From: Tolypeutes matacus
Taxonomy: Eukaryota; Chordata; Mammalia; Cingulata; Chlamyphoridae
Reading direction: 5' to 3'
Assembly: GCA_026826555.1 (NCBI GenBank)
Contig: JAKSZT010054396.1
Location: 13,161,200 to 13,225,199 of the forward strand
DNA: 64,000 nt
The notes under the pieces were generated by a model. It was not told where the DNA came from, ran no database searches, and saw only the letters and a list, made by a program, of their open reading frames with translations. Within the stretch, counting starts at the first letter, position 1. Each line of letters begins with the position of its first letter. Positions 44,556-57,720 of the stretch are shown in pieces. The position numbers and the translations under genes are program-made.

Positions 44556-47500
44556 AACATCACAACTGGAGGAGCTAGAGAAAAAGGAGCAAACCACACC
44601 AGGGTGAGCAGAAGGAAGGAAATAACAAAGGTTACGGCAAGTACATGAAATAGAGAATTGAAAAACAATAGGAAGAATCACTAAAACCAAGAGTTGTTTC
44701 TTTGAAAAGATCAATTAAATAAACAAACCTTTAGCTAGACTGACAAAGGAAAAAAAAAAAAAAAAAAAAAGCCACAAAGACTAAAAATCTGAAATTAAAG
44801 GGTGGACACTACTACGGTCCCCAAAGAAATAAGAACTATTATAAGAGGGTAATATGAACACCTGTACACCAACAAATTAGATAACCTAGATGAAATGGAC
44901 AAATTCCTAGAAACACAGGGAGTATCTACACTGACTCAAGAAGAAATAGAAGATCTCACAGATGAATAACAAGAGACTGAATCAGTCAGCAAAAACCTCC
45001 CAACAAAGAAAAGCTCAGGATCAGATGGCTTCACTGGTCAATTTTACCAAACATTCCAAGAATTAACACCAATCCTGCTCAAACTCTCCCAAAAATTGAA
45101 GAGGAGAGACCACTCCCTAACTCATTCTATGAGGCCCAAATCACACTCACACCATGCCAGATAAAGATACCACAAGAAAAGAAAATTACAGACCAATATC
45201 CTTTATGAATATAGATACAAAAATCCTCAACAAAAAACTAGCAAATAAAATCCAACAGCACATTAAAAAGAATAATTCACCATGATCAAGTGGGATTTAT
45301 CCTAGATATGCAAGGTGGTTCAACATAAGAAAATCAAGTAATATAATACATCAAATTAACAGAATGAATAGTAAAAACCACATGATCATCTCAATTGATG
45401 CAGAAAAGGCACTTGACAAATCCAGCACCCCTTCTTGATGAAAATCACTTAGAAAACTAGGAATAGCAGGGAACTTCCTCAACATGATAAAAGGCATGTA
45501 TGAAAAACCCACAGCAAACATTATACTTAATGGTCAAAGACTGAAAGCTTTCCCTCTAAGATCAAGAACAAAACAAGGATGCCCACTGTCTCCACTGTTA
45601 TTCAACATTGTATTGGAAGTTCTAGAGAAAGCAATTAGGCAAGAGAAAGAAATAAAAACACACAGATTGGAAAGGAAGAAGTGAAACTTTCCCTACTAGT
45701 GGATAACATGATCCTATATTCAGAAAATCCTGGAAAAGTCGCAACAAAGCTACTACAACTAATAAATGAATTCAGCAAGGTGGCAGATATAAGATCAACC
45801 CACAAAAATCAGTAGTATTTCTATACACTGGTAGTGAACAATCTGAAGAAGAAATTTTAAAAATTCCATTTACAATAGCAACCAAAAAATTAAATATCTA
45901 GAAAAAAAATTAACCAAGAATATATAGGATTTATGCACAAAAAACTACAAAACATTGCTAAAAGAAATCAAAGAAGGCCTAAATAAATGAAAGGACATTC
46001 CATGTTCAGGGATTGGAAGACTAAATACTGTTAAGATGTCAGTTCTACCTAAAGCGATTTACAGATTTAATTCAATCCCAATCAAAGTTCCAACAGTCTT
46101 TGCAGAAATGGAAAAGGCAATCATCAAATTTATATGGAAGGGTAAGGGGTCCTGAATAGCTAAAGCCATCTTGACAGAGAAGAATGACGTTGGAGGACTC
46201 TTGAATTTCCCAATTTTCAAACTTATTACAAAACCATAGTAATCAAAACAGCATGGTACTGGCACAAGGACAGACATAAGACCAGTGGAATAAAACTGAG
46301 AATTCAGAAATCAACCCTTACATTCATAGCCAACTGATTTTTCACAAGGGTGTCAAGTCCACTCAATTGGGAAAGAATAGTCTCTGCAGCAAATGGTGCT
46401 GGGAAAGCTGGATGTCCATATGCAAAAGAGTGCAGGTGGACTCCTACCTCACACCATATACAAATATCAACTCAAAATGGGTCAAAGACCTAAATGTAAG
46501 AATGAGAACCATAAAACTCCTAGAAGAAAGCATAGAGAAGCATCTTCAGGGCCTTGGGTTAGGCAATGGTTTCTTAGACATTATACCCCCAAAGCATGAG
46601 CAAGAAAAGAAAAAAATAGCTAAATGAGACCTCATCAAAATTAAAAAACTTTTGTGTATCAAGGGACTTTATCATGAAAATAAAAAAGAAAACCTACAGA
46701 ATGATAGTAAATATTTGGTAACCACATGTCCCATAAGGGTTTAATATCCAAAGGAGATAAAGAAATCCCACAGCTCAACAACAAAAAGACAAACAACCCA
46801 ATTAAAAAATGGGTAAAAGATTTGAGTAGACATTTCTCCAAAGAAGATGTTCAAATGGCCACGGAGCACATGAAAAGATGCTCCACATCATTAGTCATTA
46901 AGGAAATGCAAATCAAAAGCACAATGAGACACGATTGCACACTCACAAGAATGGCTACTATTTTAAAAAGAAAAATTACAAGTGTTGGAGAGGATATGGA
47001 GCAATAGGAACACTCATTCATTGCCAGTAGGAATGCAAAATGGTGCAGCTACTATGGAAAACAGTTTGGCAGTTCCTCAGAAAGTTAAGTATAGAACTGG
47101 TAAACCCACTTCTAGAATATACCCAAAAGAATTGAAAGCAGGGACTCTAACATATATTTGCACACCAACGTTCATAGCAGCATTATCCACAGTTGTCAAA
47201 AGATGGAAGCAACCCAAATGTCCATCAACAGATAAATGGATAAGCAAAATGCAGTATATACACACAATGGAAAATTACTCAGCCATAAAAGGAATGAAGT
47301 GCTACAACATGGATTAATCTTGAAGATATCCTCTTGAGTGAAATAAACCAGACAAAAGTACAATCCTTGTATGAACTCACTGATATGAAATAATTAGAAG
47401 CAGCAAAATCACAGAGCCAGAAACGAAAAATACAGGTTACCAGGGGCTGGGGTGGGCATAGGGAATGGGGAATTGATGCTTAATTGGTACAGATTTCTGT

Positions 47501-47640
47501 TTGGGGTGAAGGAAACATTTTGGTAATGGATAGTGGTGATTGTAGCACAACATTGTGAATATAACTAACAGCTCTGGGTTATATATTGAATGTGGTTAAA
47601 GGGAAATCTTAGGTTGTATATATATGTTACTAGGATAAAA
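44556..47640 (+). mobile_element. LINE-1 ORF2 (reverse transcriptase to C-terminus) and 3' end
   Basis: Continues ORF2 after the SINE. The best open piece (45484-45684) shows '[18 protein letters not shown]', a core reverse-transcriptase block. At about 45701 the catalytic Y/F-A-D-D position reads L-V-D-N, so the second aspartate is lost. Further stops occur downstream, and the C-terminal Cys-containing region follows to about 47320. The 3' end is 'ttgtatatatatgttactagg' plus A-rich tail. The element is not capable of encoding active enzyme. Confidence 0.9.
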
Positions 47641-47649
47641 AGAAAAAGA

Positions 47650-47850
47650 AACAAACAGTGGACCGAACAACACAAACAGTGAACCCTAATGTAAACTATG
47701 GACTATAGTTAATGGTGTAATTATAATAAAATTGTTTCATCTATTGTAACAAAGTTATCACATTAACACAAGTTGTTAATATTAGGGTAAACAAATGATT
47801 TTTTCTGTAAATCTATAATTTCTCTAATTAAAATACAAAAAATTTAAGTA
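47650..47850 (+). repeat. LINE-1 3' UTR module
   Basis: 'gtgaaccctaatgtaaactatggactatagttaatgg', 'catctattgtaacaaagttatcacattaacaca', 'gtaaatctataatttctctaatt' and an A-rich end. The same module occurs in both orientations elsewhere in the window. Here it follows an L1 3' end directly, either as part of that UTR or as a second insertion. Confidence 0.75.
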
Positions 47851-48119
47851 TGAAAAAAAGTGAAAAAGGAAAAGAAATGCCCAAATCCTTGGATGAGAAG
47901 CTAGCTCAGAGGCCGCCTGCCATGCAGCATGTGGTTGCCCCAGCCTCTGCTCACACGGCCTCTGGCCTCCATGAGCTTCAGTGCCTCCCACTGCAGCCCT
48001 TCCTCCTGAAGCAGCTCACAGTATGGCTAGAATATTATTCTAATGCTCACTGAAACTCCATACATAGGAACCAAAGCTCCCCTCTTAGGGAAAGGGACAG
48101 GGAGGAAAGGGATAGTATT
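47851..48119. other. No gene recognised
   Basis: Short spacer, no features seen. Confidence 0.3.
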
Positions 48120-48320
48120 CAATAAGCGTCCTTTACATTCCAGAACAATTGAGAGGAGTACCTCATTTAAATTCTCCTAACAAACCCATCGGGTAAGAGC
48201 TCTTACTAGCTCCATTTTAAAGAAGAAACAGAGGCTCAGAGTAGGCCACCTGCTTACCTTGACTAGCTCTTAAGTGACACAGCCAGCATTTGAAACTAGA
48301 GCTCCCTTTTCTCAAGGGGA
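48120..48320 (-). repeat. MIR SINE fragment
   Basis: 'aatttaaattctcctaacaaaccc'-type sequence and 'ctccattttaaagaagaaacagaggctcagag' indicate a reversed MIR. Confidence 0.65.
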
Positions 48321-51300
48321 CAACACAGCCCTTCTGATTTGATGTATCTGGCACCTTTATGAGTCATCTCATAAAGTCATCCCTGAGGCCCTTCAGTGTT
48401 ATAGGTGAGACGGCAGGTGTGGGGAAAGCCAGCTGGGTCCTGGCTCTGAGCCTAGAAATAACTCAAGGAGGTTTTGTTTTTTTATTATCATGGCCTTGAA
48501 TTTGGCATGAAGGTATTCATCCAGAAGAGGCAGGGGAGGGTGCCAAAGTCTCTCTTGCCTTCTCCCTGAGGCTCAACTTGCTTTTCCAGGCCCTTTGTCT
48601 CTTGGGAGGTGGGGCAAGGGGTGGATACCTCTTGGAAAAAGGCTGAGTCCCTGCTTAATGACTGACACTTATTCACTCCAATGCAGATATTTATGGGTAA
48701 GCCTGGAGTGGCATCATGTTAAGGCCCAGAGGAGTCAGGGATGCTCAGAAACAGACCCTGGCCTCAGACCCCCTACTGAACTGGGAATAACCACAGTGGC
48801 AGGAGGGGCTTGCTGAGTACTACAAGCCAGGCACCATTAGAGGGCGAAGGGAGTCGGCAGGCAGGCTAGGGTGAGCCAGGCGGGGTGATCAGGGAGGCCT
48901 TCGTGGAGGAGGGGGCAGCCCTGAGCTGGGGGATATAGGCAGATTGGGGGGAAGGGAACGGAAGTACAGCCCAAATGGTGGAAAGCCTAGGCACAAAGGC
49001 AGGTGAGTGTCAGTCTTGGTCCCACAAGTATGGCAGGAACCAGGTCAACGCTGTGTCTCCAGTAAGTGCTCATGAGTAATGAGGGCTCCTGGAGAAGGAG
49101 AGAGAGAAAGGAGGAGCAGCAGCCCCTGAGTGGCCTCAGGCTTCCTCTGGGCCACTGTGGGGCCCAGACCTTTGGAGGCAGGCTTCCCTTCAGAGCAAAC
49201 ACCAGCGCTGACAACTGCACCCCTCTCCAGGGGGAAGGAACTCCTGGGTGGGGAGTGGCAGGGTGACAAGAGCTCCTGCCAGCAGGCCTTTCAGAACCTT
49301 GCACCCATTAGGTCTCAGTAAACGTCCTCATCGTGAATTCTATTTGATGGGGAGGGGGAAATACCAGGAGCAGGTGAGGCCCCTGTGTGTTGTACAGATT
49401 GCTGGGTGTGAGTCACCTGGGATTTCCTGAGTAAGTCAGAAGGTTGAGGGAGGAGTAGGGACAGACATGGGGAAAGAGAAAAAGGAAAACGATCCGCTAA
49501 TATTTTAGAGGGAGAGAGTTGCCCCTCCCGTGGGGATTTGGAGAACATTGTCAAAGAGGTGGTAGCATTTGGTAAGACAGCCTTAGAAGATGGGGAAGGC
49601 TTAAAGAAGCCGACTGGAGGATGATGGTGAGGGCAGTCACTCCAGGCGTGGGAGCAGCACATGCAGAGGCCCAGAGGGGGGATGGCGTGGGGTGTGCACA
49701 TGGGGGAAGAGGAGTCTGGCAATTGAGTTTGGAGAGGAGGGGAAAGGACAGATCATGGATGCTCTCTAGTTGGCCTTTCTTGGGAAGGCCATGAAGAGTT
49801 GTTGAGAACTCTTAGGAAGAGTGCACTGGCAATGTTTTCCACGATGCACTGGGGCCCAGAGAGGAGACCCAAGGAGTCTGGCTCCCACCAAAATCCTCTG
49901 TGTGATTTTCAGGCCTGGCCACAGGTCACAAAGGCCTCTCCCAATCAGCCTCAGGGGGAAGCCAGGCCACCCTGGTGGGTCATGTCCTTAGCCACTCTGC
50001 ATTCCTAACCCGAGGTCTTCCTTGGGCACCCCTTCTGAGACCTCCTTAGCAGGGAGACCTTGAAGACACTCTTCTCCACTCCCATTATTCAGTACTTTTC
50101 TACTTCTAGCTGCCCCCAGATCCATAAGCTGCAGAGGCCTTGTGCTCGGGGCTCCCTGGGCAGCGAGACAGCCCCATGTCTATGCAGTTCCATCCCACCC
50201 TCACCTGATGGTGCCGTTTGGAGGGGGAAATGGAAGGAGGGGTTGGGAGCCAGCACTTTTTCACCAGGTTAACCTCTTGCTTCTACCATCACAATAAGTG
50301 ATTCAGGGCTTCACTGTTATTTCCATCTTGGCTTGATTGTTGTCTTAATCGACTACCTTCCACACCTGGGAGGAGCTCGGCTCTGCTTGGCTCTTGACAA
50401 GACCATCATGGAGTCCACGCAAGAGGTAATAAGAGACTGTGATTCAGCAGTGTTGGAGGGAGCAGAGAAGGCAGGACTTGTCAACAGGCCATTCCATGAA
50501 ACATTGGACTTCTATCCATCTTCCTGTTTTTCAGATGGGTAAGGCTGCCATATGACAAGAATTGCCCACAGTCACCCAGCCAGGGAGATAATTGCTTCTA
50601 CTGCACCAGGGATGGCAATCCACAATAGATCGATAGTAGCTGCTTAAAGGACTTTATTGACAAAGATTCCTAGGCCTTACCCCAGAGGAGCTGGAAAGAG
50701 TGGTATGGTTGATTCATGATGTCTGCCATGGGCAAAGAGATAGGATGAGAGGCCTGAATGCAGTGCCTTTTCTGTCTCTACACTTTTAAACCTCTCTGCA
50801 TCCCACGGTTAAGGGTTCTACCTTCCCTGTTTATAAAATAGCTGCAGGGATCAACAAGATCATGTGGACAAAAGTGTTTTGAAGATAATCAAGGCTGCAC
50901 AAGTAGGAGGAATGGTTCCCATGGTTACATGGGTGTGTTAGTCACCCTGCTCCCCATGCCAGAAAAAACACACAGCCCCCCAACATCCTCAACAGCTTTC
51001 ACCCACCCAATGTCCCCAGTGTGTTGACTTGCTGTCAACCGAAGGCGGGCTTAGTCACAGGTGGCTGCTAGGGCCCAAGTTTGGGGAGCATATGGAGGGA
51101 TGACTTATTTAATAACTGCAGGCCATGACTCACGCAACTACTTGACACGTGGACTTGAGGGCAAGCCCTGTCTCATGACCTGAAAAGGCCTCTTTGTGCT
51201 AGAAGGTACAACCAAGTTAACAATCTCTGCCACATCTTGCCAGATTCCAGCCTTTTGCTCATTATTGGCTTTACTCTGTTCCCTGGACTCAAATGTGTTG

Positions 51301-51559
51301 GGTCAGATAAAGACTCATCTTCCTGTTTGTACTTGCAGGTGATATCACCTTACCGTCTTCTCAAGTCACTTCCCTTCTGCTGTGGAGAACCTGCCCATCC
51401 TTCTCTGCCCAACTCCCAAAGTCCCCATAATTTGTCCCTGTTTCCTTACATGCCCAATCTTGCCAATACTCAGTCCTACCTCTGCACTTTTGCTAACCAA
51501 ACAGATCACACATATTGAGACCTACTGTGTGCCATGCAGGAGCCTTGTACACATTCACA
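48321..51559. other. No gene recognised
   Basis: Three kilobases of mostly unique, GC-richer sequence. 49480-49760 has L2-like phrases ('ggagaacattgtcaaagaggtgg', 'gcacatgcagaggcccagagg'). Open frames up to 135 codons overlap on both strands without domains. Nothing supports a coding exon by eye. Confidence 0.4.
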
Positions 51560-51970
51560 TATGAACTTGTATCAGTTAGGGAGGGTAGGTTATGCTGCAT
51601 TAACAAAGAGCCCCTCACATTTCCATGGCCTACACAAGGTTTGTCTCTCTTATCTTTGTAGGTTGGCTCAGACTTCTTTTCCACATCATCATTGTTCTCA
51701 CTGTGAAACCCAGACTGACAGAGCAACCACCATCTGAAACACTTCATTTAACTGCAGCAGAGGAAAGAGGGCTCCAGAAGGTCTTGCATCAGCTATTATT
51801 TGCAACGGCTGTAATTACAGCCCAGAAATCACACACATTGTTAAATCATTGGCTGGAACTAGTCACACAGCTCCATCCAACCACACAGGTATGGAGAAAC
51901 ACTTGGAAGCAGGAGGAAAACAGCACTAATGATTCTTCTCTTACATTTGTGAGCATGACAGTCAGAAACC
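51560..51970. repeat. Degenerate interspersed repeat, family unassigned
   Basis: 'tatcagttagggagggtaggttatgctgcattaac...ggaaacagcactaatgattcttc' has the layout of an old medium-reiteration repeat and shares its order with 28385-28745. It contains a 131-codon frame (51625-52020), which has no known domain and starts inside the repeat. Confidence 0.5.
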
Positions 51971-52325
51971 TATCCAGGAGCAAGCAAGGGGGTAGCAAGG
52001 CCCCCCTATCCTCCCCCTGAGAGGGGCTGCTTGGGGCCCAGGAGCAGTGGAGCTGGATGAAGGGTCTCCAGGGGCAGGGTGAGGTCAGCAGGCACTTGTG
52101 ATTAGACTCATGGGTGGGGGGGTTACTCTGATTCGTGGAGTGGTGCAAGGATGATAGTATGACAAAGTATCACAGACCCCTTTTGGTCATATCCTTTGTG
52201 GAAAGAACACATCTATCATCAAGTGTGCTGAGTCTCTCCCAGGTGCCTGGCCAGAGTCTCACAGGTCAGCTGGGGGTTGAGATGGATAGAGATGGCAACC
52301 AAAAAGTCAGTCTGTCTTAGGGGCA
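51971..52325. other. No gene recognised
   Basis: Unique-looking spacer. Confidence 0.3.
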
Positions 52326-53426
52326 GGACGTGGAATGAGCCAAGATGGCAGATAAGATACTCACATCCACTTTAGCTGACTCTTCAGCTCTTACTAGAAA
52401 ACCAGTAAAGGGTAATTTTTTAAAAAAGTATCTATAATGATTGGGAAGTCAGGAGAACAATGACAACAAAATATTGGAAGAGGGAAATCAGATAGGTTAC
52501 TGTAAATGAAACCCAAGAAAACTGAGCACTAACCCAGTGGGAAAGCCAAGGATCCACCTGGCTTACACTGCAGAATCTGCAGAAGGCTTTTGCAGTCAAG
52601 AGAGGGGCTAAAATAAGGAGAATTGGTTGAAAGTCTGTTTACGAAAAAGACCTGATTCCCTCTTCATCTCTAAACAGCAGGGTGTCTATTCTTCCTTACC
52701 CAAAAAAATGAATGGGGGTGTGTGTATTTTCTCAAGCAGGTAGTGTAGAAGTGTCTCTTGATGGGTGGGTACCAGCAAAAGTTGAGAGCAGGGGTATCAT
52801 ATCATCCGCTGAGAACTGAGTATATTATGCTGCTGTTGATTGACACACCCACCCCAGCCCTCTCCCCTTATTCAGCCCCCTGAGTCCTGGCAGTCAGGCT
52901 TCCCACTCCAGGCAGGAGATGGGGAAAGTGTTTTCTACAGAATCTGAGCAGCTCAAGAAGAATAACCTAAAGATCCCCTACTAAATGACGTGGGAGATCT
53001 CCCTCTAGGGAATCTCATGGTTGACAAGACCCACCACTGTCTCAGAGTTCCAGTTAGCTGGTTAGATCCTCACCATCAAGTATGAGCAGGAGACCAGGGA
53101 TTCCCAGACAGCTAGAGAAAGCCTCTAACATGAAAGATAGAGACCAAACAAAAGAAAAAGCAAGTTAGAGGAACCAGACCCTTCAGGGGAAAGAGTTTAC
53201 AAAACAAGCAAGCAAAACCTATCATTAATACCCTCAGAAATATTTGAGTCAAGATTACAAACATGAACAGGAGACTTTAAAAATAACTTTCAGAGAATTA
53301 AAAAACTGAACTCAGAAATTGAAAATAAAGGGTTAGGAGACAAAGTTAAGGCACTCTCTCAGAAAGTAGACCAAACAGACAAAGAGATGGGACATAAGGA
53401 AAAGAAAGAAAAAGAAAATAGAGAAA
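52326..53426 (+). mobile_element. HAL1/L1-type 5' leader and ORF1 start relic
   Basis: Starts with 'gagccaagatggcagataag', a typical L1-lineage 5' end, followed by a long GC-richer leader and an A-rich region with coiled-coil-like composition ('gaattaaaaaactgaactcagaaattg', 'gtagaccaaacagacaaagagatgg'). Frames are destroyed. Its ORF1 appears to resume at 53723 after an L1 3' piece inserted into it. Confidence 0.7.
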
Positions 53427-53722
53427 GAAAACAGTCACGAAAGATCATACTGTATGATTCCATTTCTATGAAATGTCCAGAATAGGCAAATCCATAGAGA
53501 CAGAAAGCAGATTAGTGATTGTCTAAGAGCTGGGGGAGAATGGAGGAAAATGGGGAGTGACTGCTACAGGGTACTGGATTTCTTATTGGGGTAATGAGAA
53601 TGTTCCAGATAATGATGATGGATACAGAACTCCGTGACTATATTATAAGCCACTTAATCATGTAATTGTATGCTTTAAATGGGTGAATTATATGGTATGT
53701 GAATTATATCTCAATAAAGCTG
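53427..53722 (+). mobile_element. LINE-1 3' UTR insertion
   Basis: 'tactgtatgattccatttctatgaaatgtccagaataggcaaatcc', 'gaattatatggtatgtgaattatatctcaataaagctgttac' is a standard old L1 3' end inserted into the ORF1 relic. Confidence 0.75.
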
Positions 53723-54445
53723 TTACTAAATAAACAAGAGAATGAAAGGACCAATCCAGGAGATTGCGCTATATGAATAAAAGGTGGCCTAAAAGAGGGA
53801 ACAAGGAAAGTAAAGTGGAAGAAAGCACTGAAGGAAATTCCAAACAAATTTCCCAGAATCAAGGATCACAAGTTTCCGGACTGAAAGGGCCCACCCAGCA
53901 GGCAGCCTAAGAGAGAAACATTGACCCACCTCAAGGCACGCCATTGTAAAATGGGGACAAGGAGAAGCCACAAGCACCTAGCCAGAAAAAACACAGTCAG
54001 GATCCGAGCAACTTTCAACTTCTCAAGAGCATGGCTGGAAAGTGGAAGGTAATGAACAAGGCTTCAAAATTCTGGAGGGAAATGATTTTCAACATAGAAT
54101 TCTACCTATAGACAAACTGTCAACCAAATATGAGGATAGAATAAGGACATATTCAAAGTCTCAAAGCCATGTACCCTTTCTCGGGAAGCTATTGGAGCAC
54201 TCCACCGAATAAGGAAGTCAGCCAAATAGGGGGAGACCTACCACACGAGAAAGAGGAGCTTTCTCAGGAGGGAGGGGGAAGCGTGTCCCCGCTCTGATGG
54301 TGGAGGGAGATCCTAGGTCCCAGGTGTGTGCCGGGAGGAAAGGACAACCAGACCCAAGCCCTTCAGGAAGAGGAAATGGAGAAAGACCTTCTGACAGCCT
54401 TGAGAGGAGATTTAGACCCTGGTGAAGAGATGGGGCTGAATTAAG
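53723..54445 (+). repeat. HAL1/L1 ORF1 3' half and downstream relic
   Basis: 'caagagaatgaaaggaccaatccagg', 'tttcccagaatcaaggatcac', 'gaaagggcccaccc', 'caaaattctggagggaaatgattttcaacatagaattctacc' are ORF1 3'-half phrases. They are followed by HAL1-like downstream sequence ('cgggaagctattggagcactccacc'). Many indels. This is older than the copy at 8004-10898. Confidence 0.7.
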
Positions 54446-54660
54446 ATAAATAACAACAGCAAATGCTATGTAAGTGTGTACTGGGCCTCAGAACAACCCT
54501 ATGAAGTAGGTATTTTTATGTTCATTTTGCAGATGAGGAAACTGAGGCACAGAGTGCCTGGCTCAGGTCACAATGCTAGACGGCACAGAACCACAGTTTC
54601 AGCCCATGCACCCTGACTCCAGAGTCCACATGTGCAACACTGAGCTGTAACGCCTCTTTA
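54446..54660 (-). repeat. MIR SINE
   Basis: 'gaacaaccctatgaagtaggta', 'ttcattttgcagatgaggaaactgaggcacagag', 'cacaatgctagacggc', 'gactccagagtccaca' in reversed MIR order. Confidence 0.8.
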
Positions 54661-55062
54661 CTGGGTGCATTGAAAGCCAAGCAAATGAAAACAAACCCCA
54701 AACAATGATTAACTCCAGGAAAAGCCAAAAGGTGTGCAGGAAGGAGAAGTTCTCAAAGCTTACTGCCCAGCCCGGCTGTGAATGAGCATTTACGTAGTCA
54801 TATGAGTGGGAGGAATGAGCCAAATCCCCATCGGAATTCCCCAAGGTCAAGTCCATGGATAAGGCCTAATGGGAAAAGTCAAGACATCACGGATCAAGCA
54901 GGTCACAGGATAAGCAGCCAGCAGAGGTGAGCACAGGAGGAATGGGGAAGAAAGAGGCTATAGCAAACCCCACACAATGATTTCACTCTAAACCATGAGT
55001 ATGTATGGTGGATAAAAACAAAAAGTCTTGAAATTTTTTAAAGAAACCCATAGGACCATGCA
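54661..55062. other. No gene recognised
   Basis: Unique-looking spacer. Confidence 0.3.
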
Positions 55063-55275
55063 ACACAAAGAGTGAACCCTTACATAAACTCTGGACTAGA
55101 GTTAAATAGTATAACTACCATAACGTTGTTTCATTAATTGTAACAAAGATACTACTTTAAAGCAAAAAGTTAACAGGGGAAGTTGCATGCATGTGTGTAA
55201 GGGTACATGGGAATTGTGCTTTCTGCAGGATTTTTCTGTGAACGTACAACAGTTCTAAGGAAAAGAAAAAGGAAA
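55063..55275 (+). repeat. LINE-1 3' UTR module
   Basis: 'gagtgaacccttacataaactctggactagagtt', 'ttcattaattgtaacaaagat', 'gggaattgtgctttctgcag', ending in an A-rich tail. Same module as 47650-47850 and 59230-59420. Confidence 0.75.
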
Positions 55276-56709
55276 AAGAAGAGAGAGAAAGATTGGTGTG
55301 GACAGTCTGTATAGGTCCAAGTTCTGGGGAGGTCAGGGAGGAGGCGGAGCCTCAGGGCCCCGAGGACATGGAAGGCGGGAGTGGTCCCAGGAGTCGCCTG
55401 GGCTGAGAGCACAGCTCCGGCCAAGGCGCAGAGGGGTGTTAGGAGAAGCTGCCAAGGCCAGCCTGGTGCCAGGAAGGGTGAGAAAAAAGTCTGGGGAGGG
55501 AGGCAGAGGCAGGCTCACAAAGGGTGAGAAAGCGGGACTGATTTCTGTGTAATCAGAGACCTTAATGGGGCTCACCCAGCAACTTTGTGGGGTGTCCGGG
55601 GATCACCACACCCAGGTATTGATCATTTGTCCACTCAGCAGATGTTTACTGAGCAGCTACAGAAATATTGAGACATGGACTTGGGGAGCAAATAGAGGGG
55701 CCATTTCAGGTTTAGCTCATTGCTCACTTAATTGCGTGGAGGCAGGAGGCAGGGGTGAGACCCCAGAGCAAGGCTATTAAGAGTAAATTGATAAAAAGAT
55801 TCCCCAACTGTCCAGGGTGAATGGTGCTGGCGAGTGGACAGAGCACTGGACTCAGAGGCAAGCTTGGGTTTTTTCAGTTTGGGCTTTTGTGGCACCTTCA
55901 GCGAACCCCTCTCCTCCCTGGGACTCGGTTCCCCATCTGCATAATGAAAGCATCAGCCTGGATGGGGCTCCTTCTGCCCTGACATCCCAGGGCTCCCTGG
56001 GACTAGGAAACATGTTTCCCCCTAGTTGCCTTAGGAATGCACAAGGTGGGTGAAGACTGCCTAGGAATATGGGGAGGTCTACCATGAGCAGGTTTTCGTG
56101 TTTTATTTTTTAATTAAAATATTAAAATAGCTCTTCCTCCCCATTTTCCTGTCCCCTTCCCCTCCTGAACAGCTCAAAAGCCATTAGGTGGGGCTGCATG
56201 ACGTAGGTGCTCTCTTGGGGTGGGGGGCCTGGGATGGCTCAGAGAGGGGTGTGTGGTGTGTGGAGGGTATCTATGTCAGGAATGGCAGCTTGCTTGGTGT
56301 TGAGGACCACGTGGGGTGCAGCAGCCACCAAAACTGCAGGGCAGCCTGGGGAGAGGGGCCAGAGCCTAAGTGGGGAGGATACCTCCCTGTGGAGGAGGGG
56401 GCTGTGGTGGGGTCAGAGCCTGAGAGGGGTGTGGCAGAGACAGGAGCTTGGTTACATTCAGAAGTATGACCATGTAAGTGAACAATGATAATGATAAATA
56501 AATGATTATGATAAATAAAAATAAATACACAAAAATCATGATAGAGATAATGGGAACCAGGTTTCTCACTTCCAGGTCATCTCACTTTGGAGAAGATGCC
56601 AAAGATGGAAAGGGAGAGAAATAGATAGCACTGTGATGTTGGACTGGAATTGGAAGTTTCAGATAAAACACATCGTTTTCAATTCAATAGATTAGAAAGA
56701 TGATAGATA

Positions 56710-56759
<50 letters not shown>

Positions 56760-57084
56760 GTAAACATGAATGTGTGTGTATGTATATATTTATATATTTC
56801 CTAGCTCTGTCCGCTAAGGGTCTGAGAGAGTAACACCCCAGTAGCAATGAGCACACCTAGGGCCCAGATCTTGGCTTCTAATACCTTCCTCCACTCTGGG
56901 ATCCAAGGCTCCTTGGAGAAATGAGATGGCTGATTTACAGACTGGGGCAGGGAGAGTACAAGATGAGCCTCAAATATCTTGTGGTGCCAGAAAGTAAGGA
57001 AGTGCTCAAAGAATGGGGTGGGGTGGGGGGGATATGTCGAAAAGACATGGGTGCCACCCTGAAGGGGCTCCTACTAGGAAAGTC
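55276..57084. other. No gene recognised; GATA repeat inside
   Basis: GC-rich unique-looking DNA with a probable forward MIR at 55820-55960 and a (GATA)n microsatellite at 56702-56760. Open frames up to 93 codons, no domains. Confidence 0.4.
56702..56760. repeat. (GATA)n microsatellite
   Basis: About 12 consecutive GATA units after an imperfect leader 'gatagataatagata'. Likely length-polymorphic. Confidence 0.95.
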
Positions 57085-57720
57085 TGGCACAATTTGAGCA
57101 CCAATATATATAATATTGGTAACAGATTACAGCCCATTGAATAAAGTATGAAACCATGAGTCCATACTCATAAATAAACAATAAACAGAACAGGATGGTT
57201 ACATGATATAACTTATTGATTACAGAGGGCAAAAGAGTAACTTTACAGTGGAGAAGTCTGGCACACACCACTGTAATTAAGCGATCAAAGTGATCATCAT
57301 CAGGAATGGGACAAATCCACATCATGCACCATCTGATACAATGCAACAAGAACTCAGAGCATTTTTGATAGTCCTGGCAAAGACACAAGACCTGAATCTA
57401 GTCATGAAAAAGATCAGATAACACCAAATAACTGAGGGACATTCTACAAAAGCCTGAGGGTCATGAAAGTACAAGAAAGACTGAGGAATTGTTCTAGATT
57501 GAAGGAGACTACAGGGTCTTGGCAGCTAAATGCAAGTGTGATTCTGATCTGGATACTTTTGCCACAACGAACTTTATGAGGAAAACTGGCAATCCATGAA
57601 TGAGTCCCGAGGATTAGTTGACAGTGATGTTTCCGTGTTAATTTCCTGATTTTGATGGTTGTGGTGTGATTAGGTTAGAGTGTGTCCTTGTTTGAAAGAA
57701 ATACACACTAAAGAATTTGG
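57085..57720 (+). repeat. Old LINE-1-type 3' region
   Basis: Sequence ending 'gttctagattgaaggagactacagg', 'atgcaagtgtgattctgatctggatac', 'gttaatttcctgattttgatggttgtggtgtgattagg' and 'gaaatacacactaaagaatttgg' has the layout of an old L1M 3' UTR. No coding frame. Confidence 0.6.
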
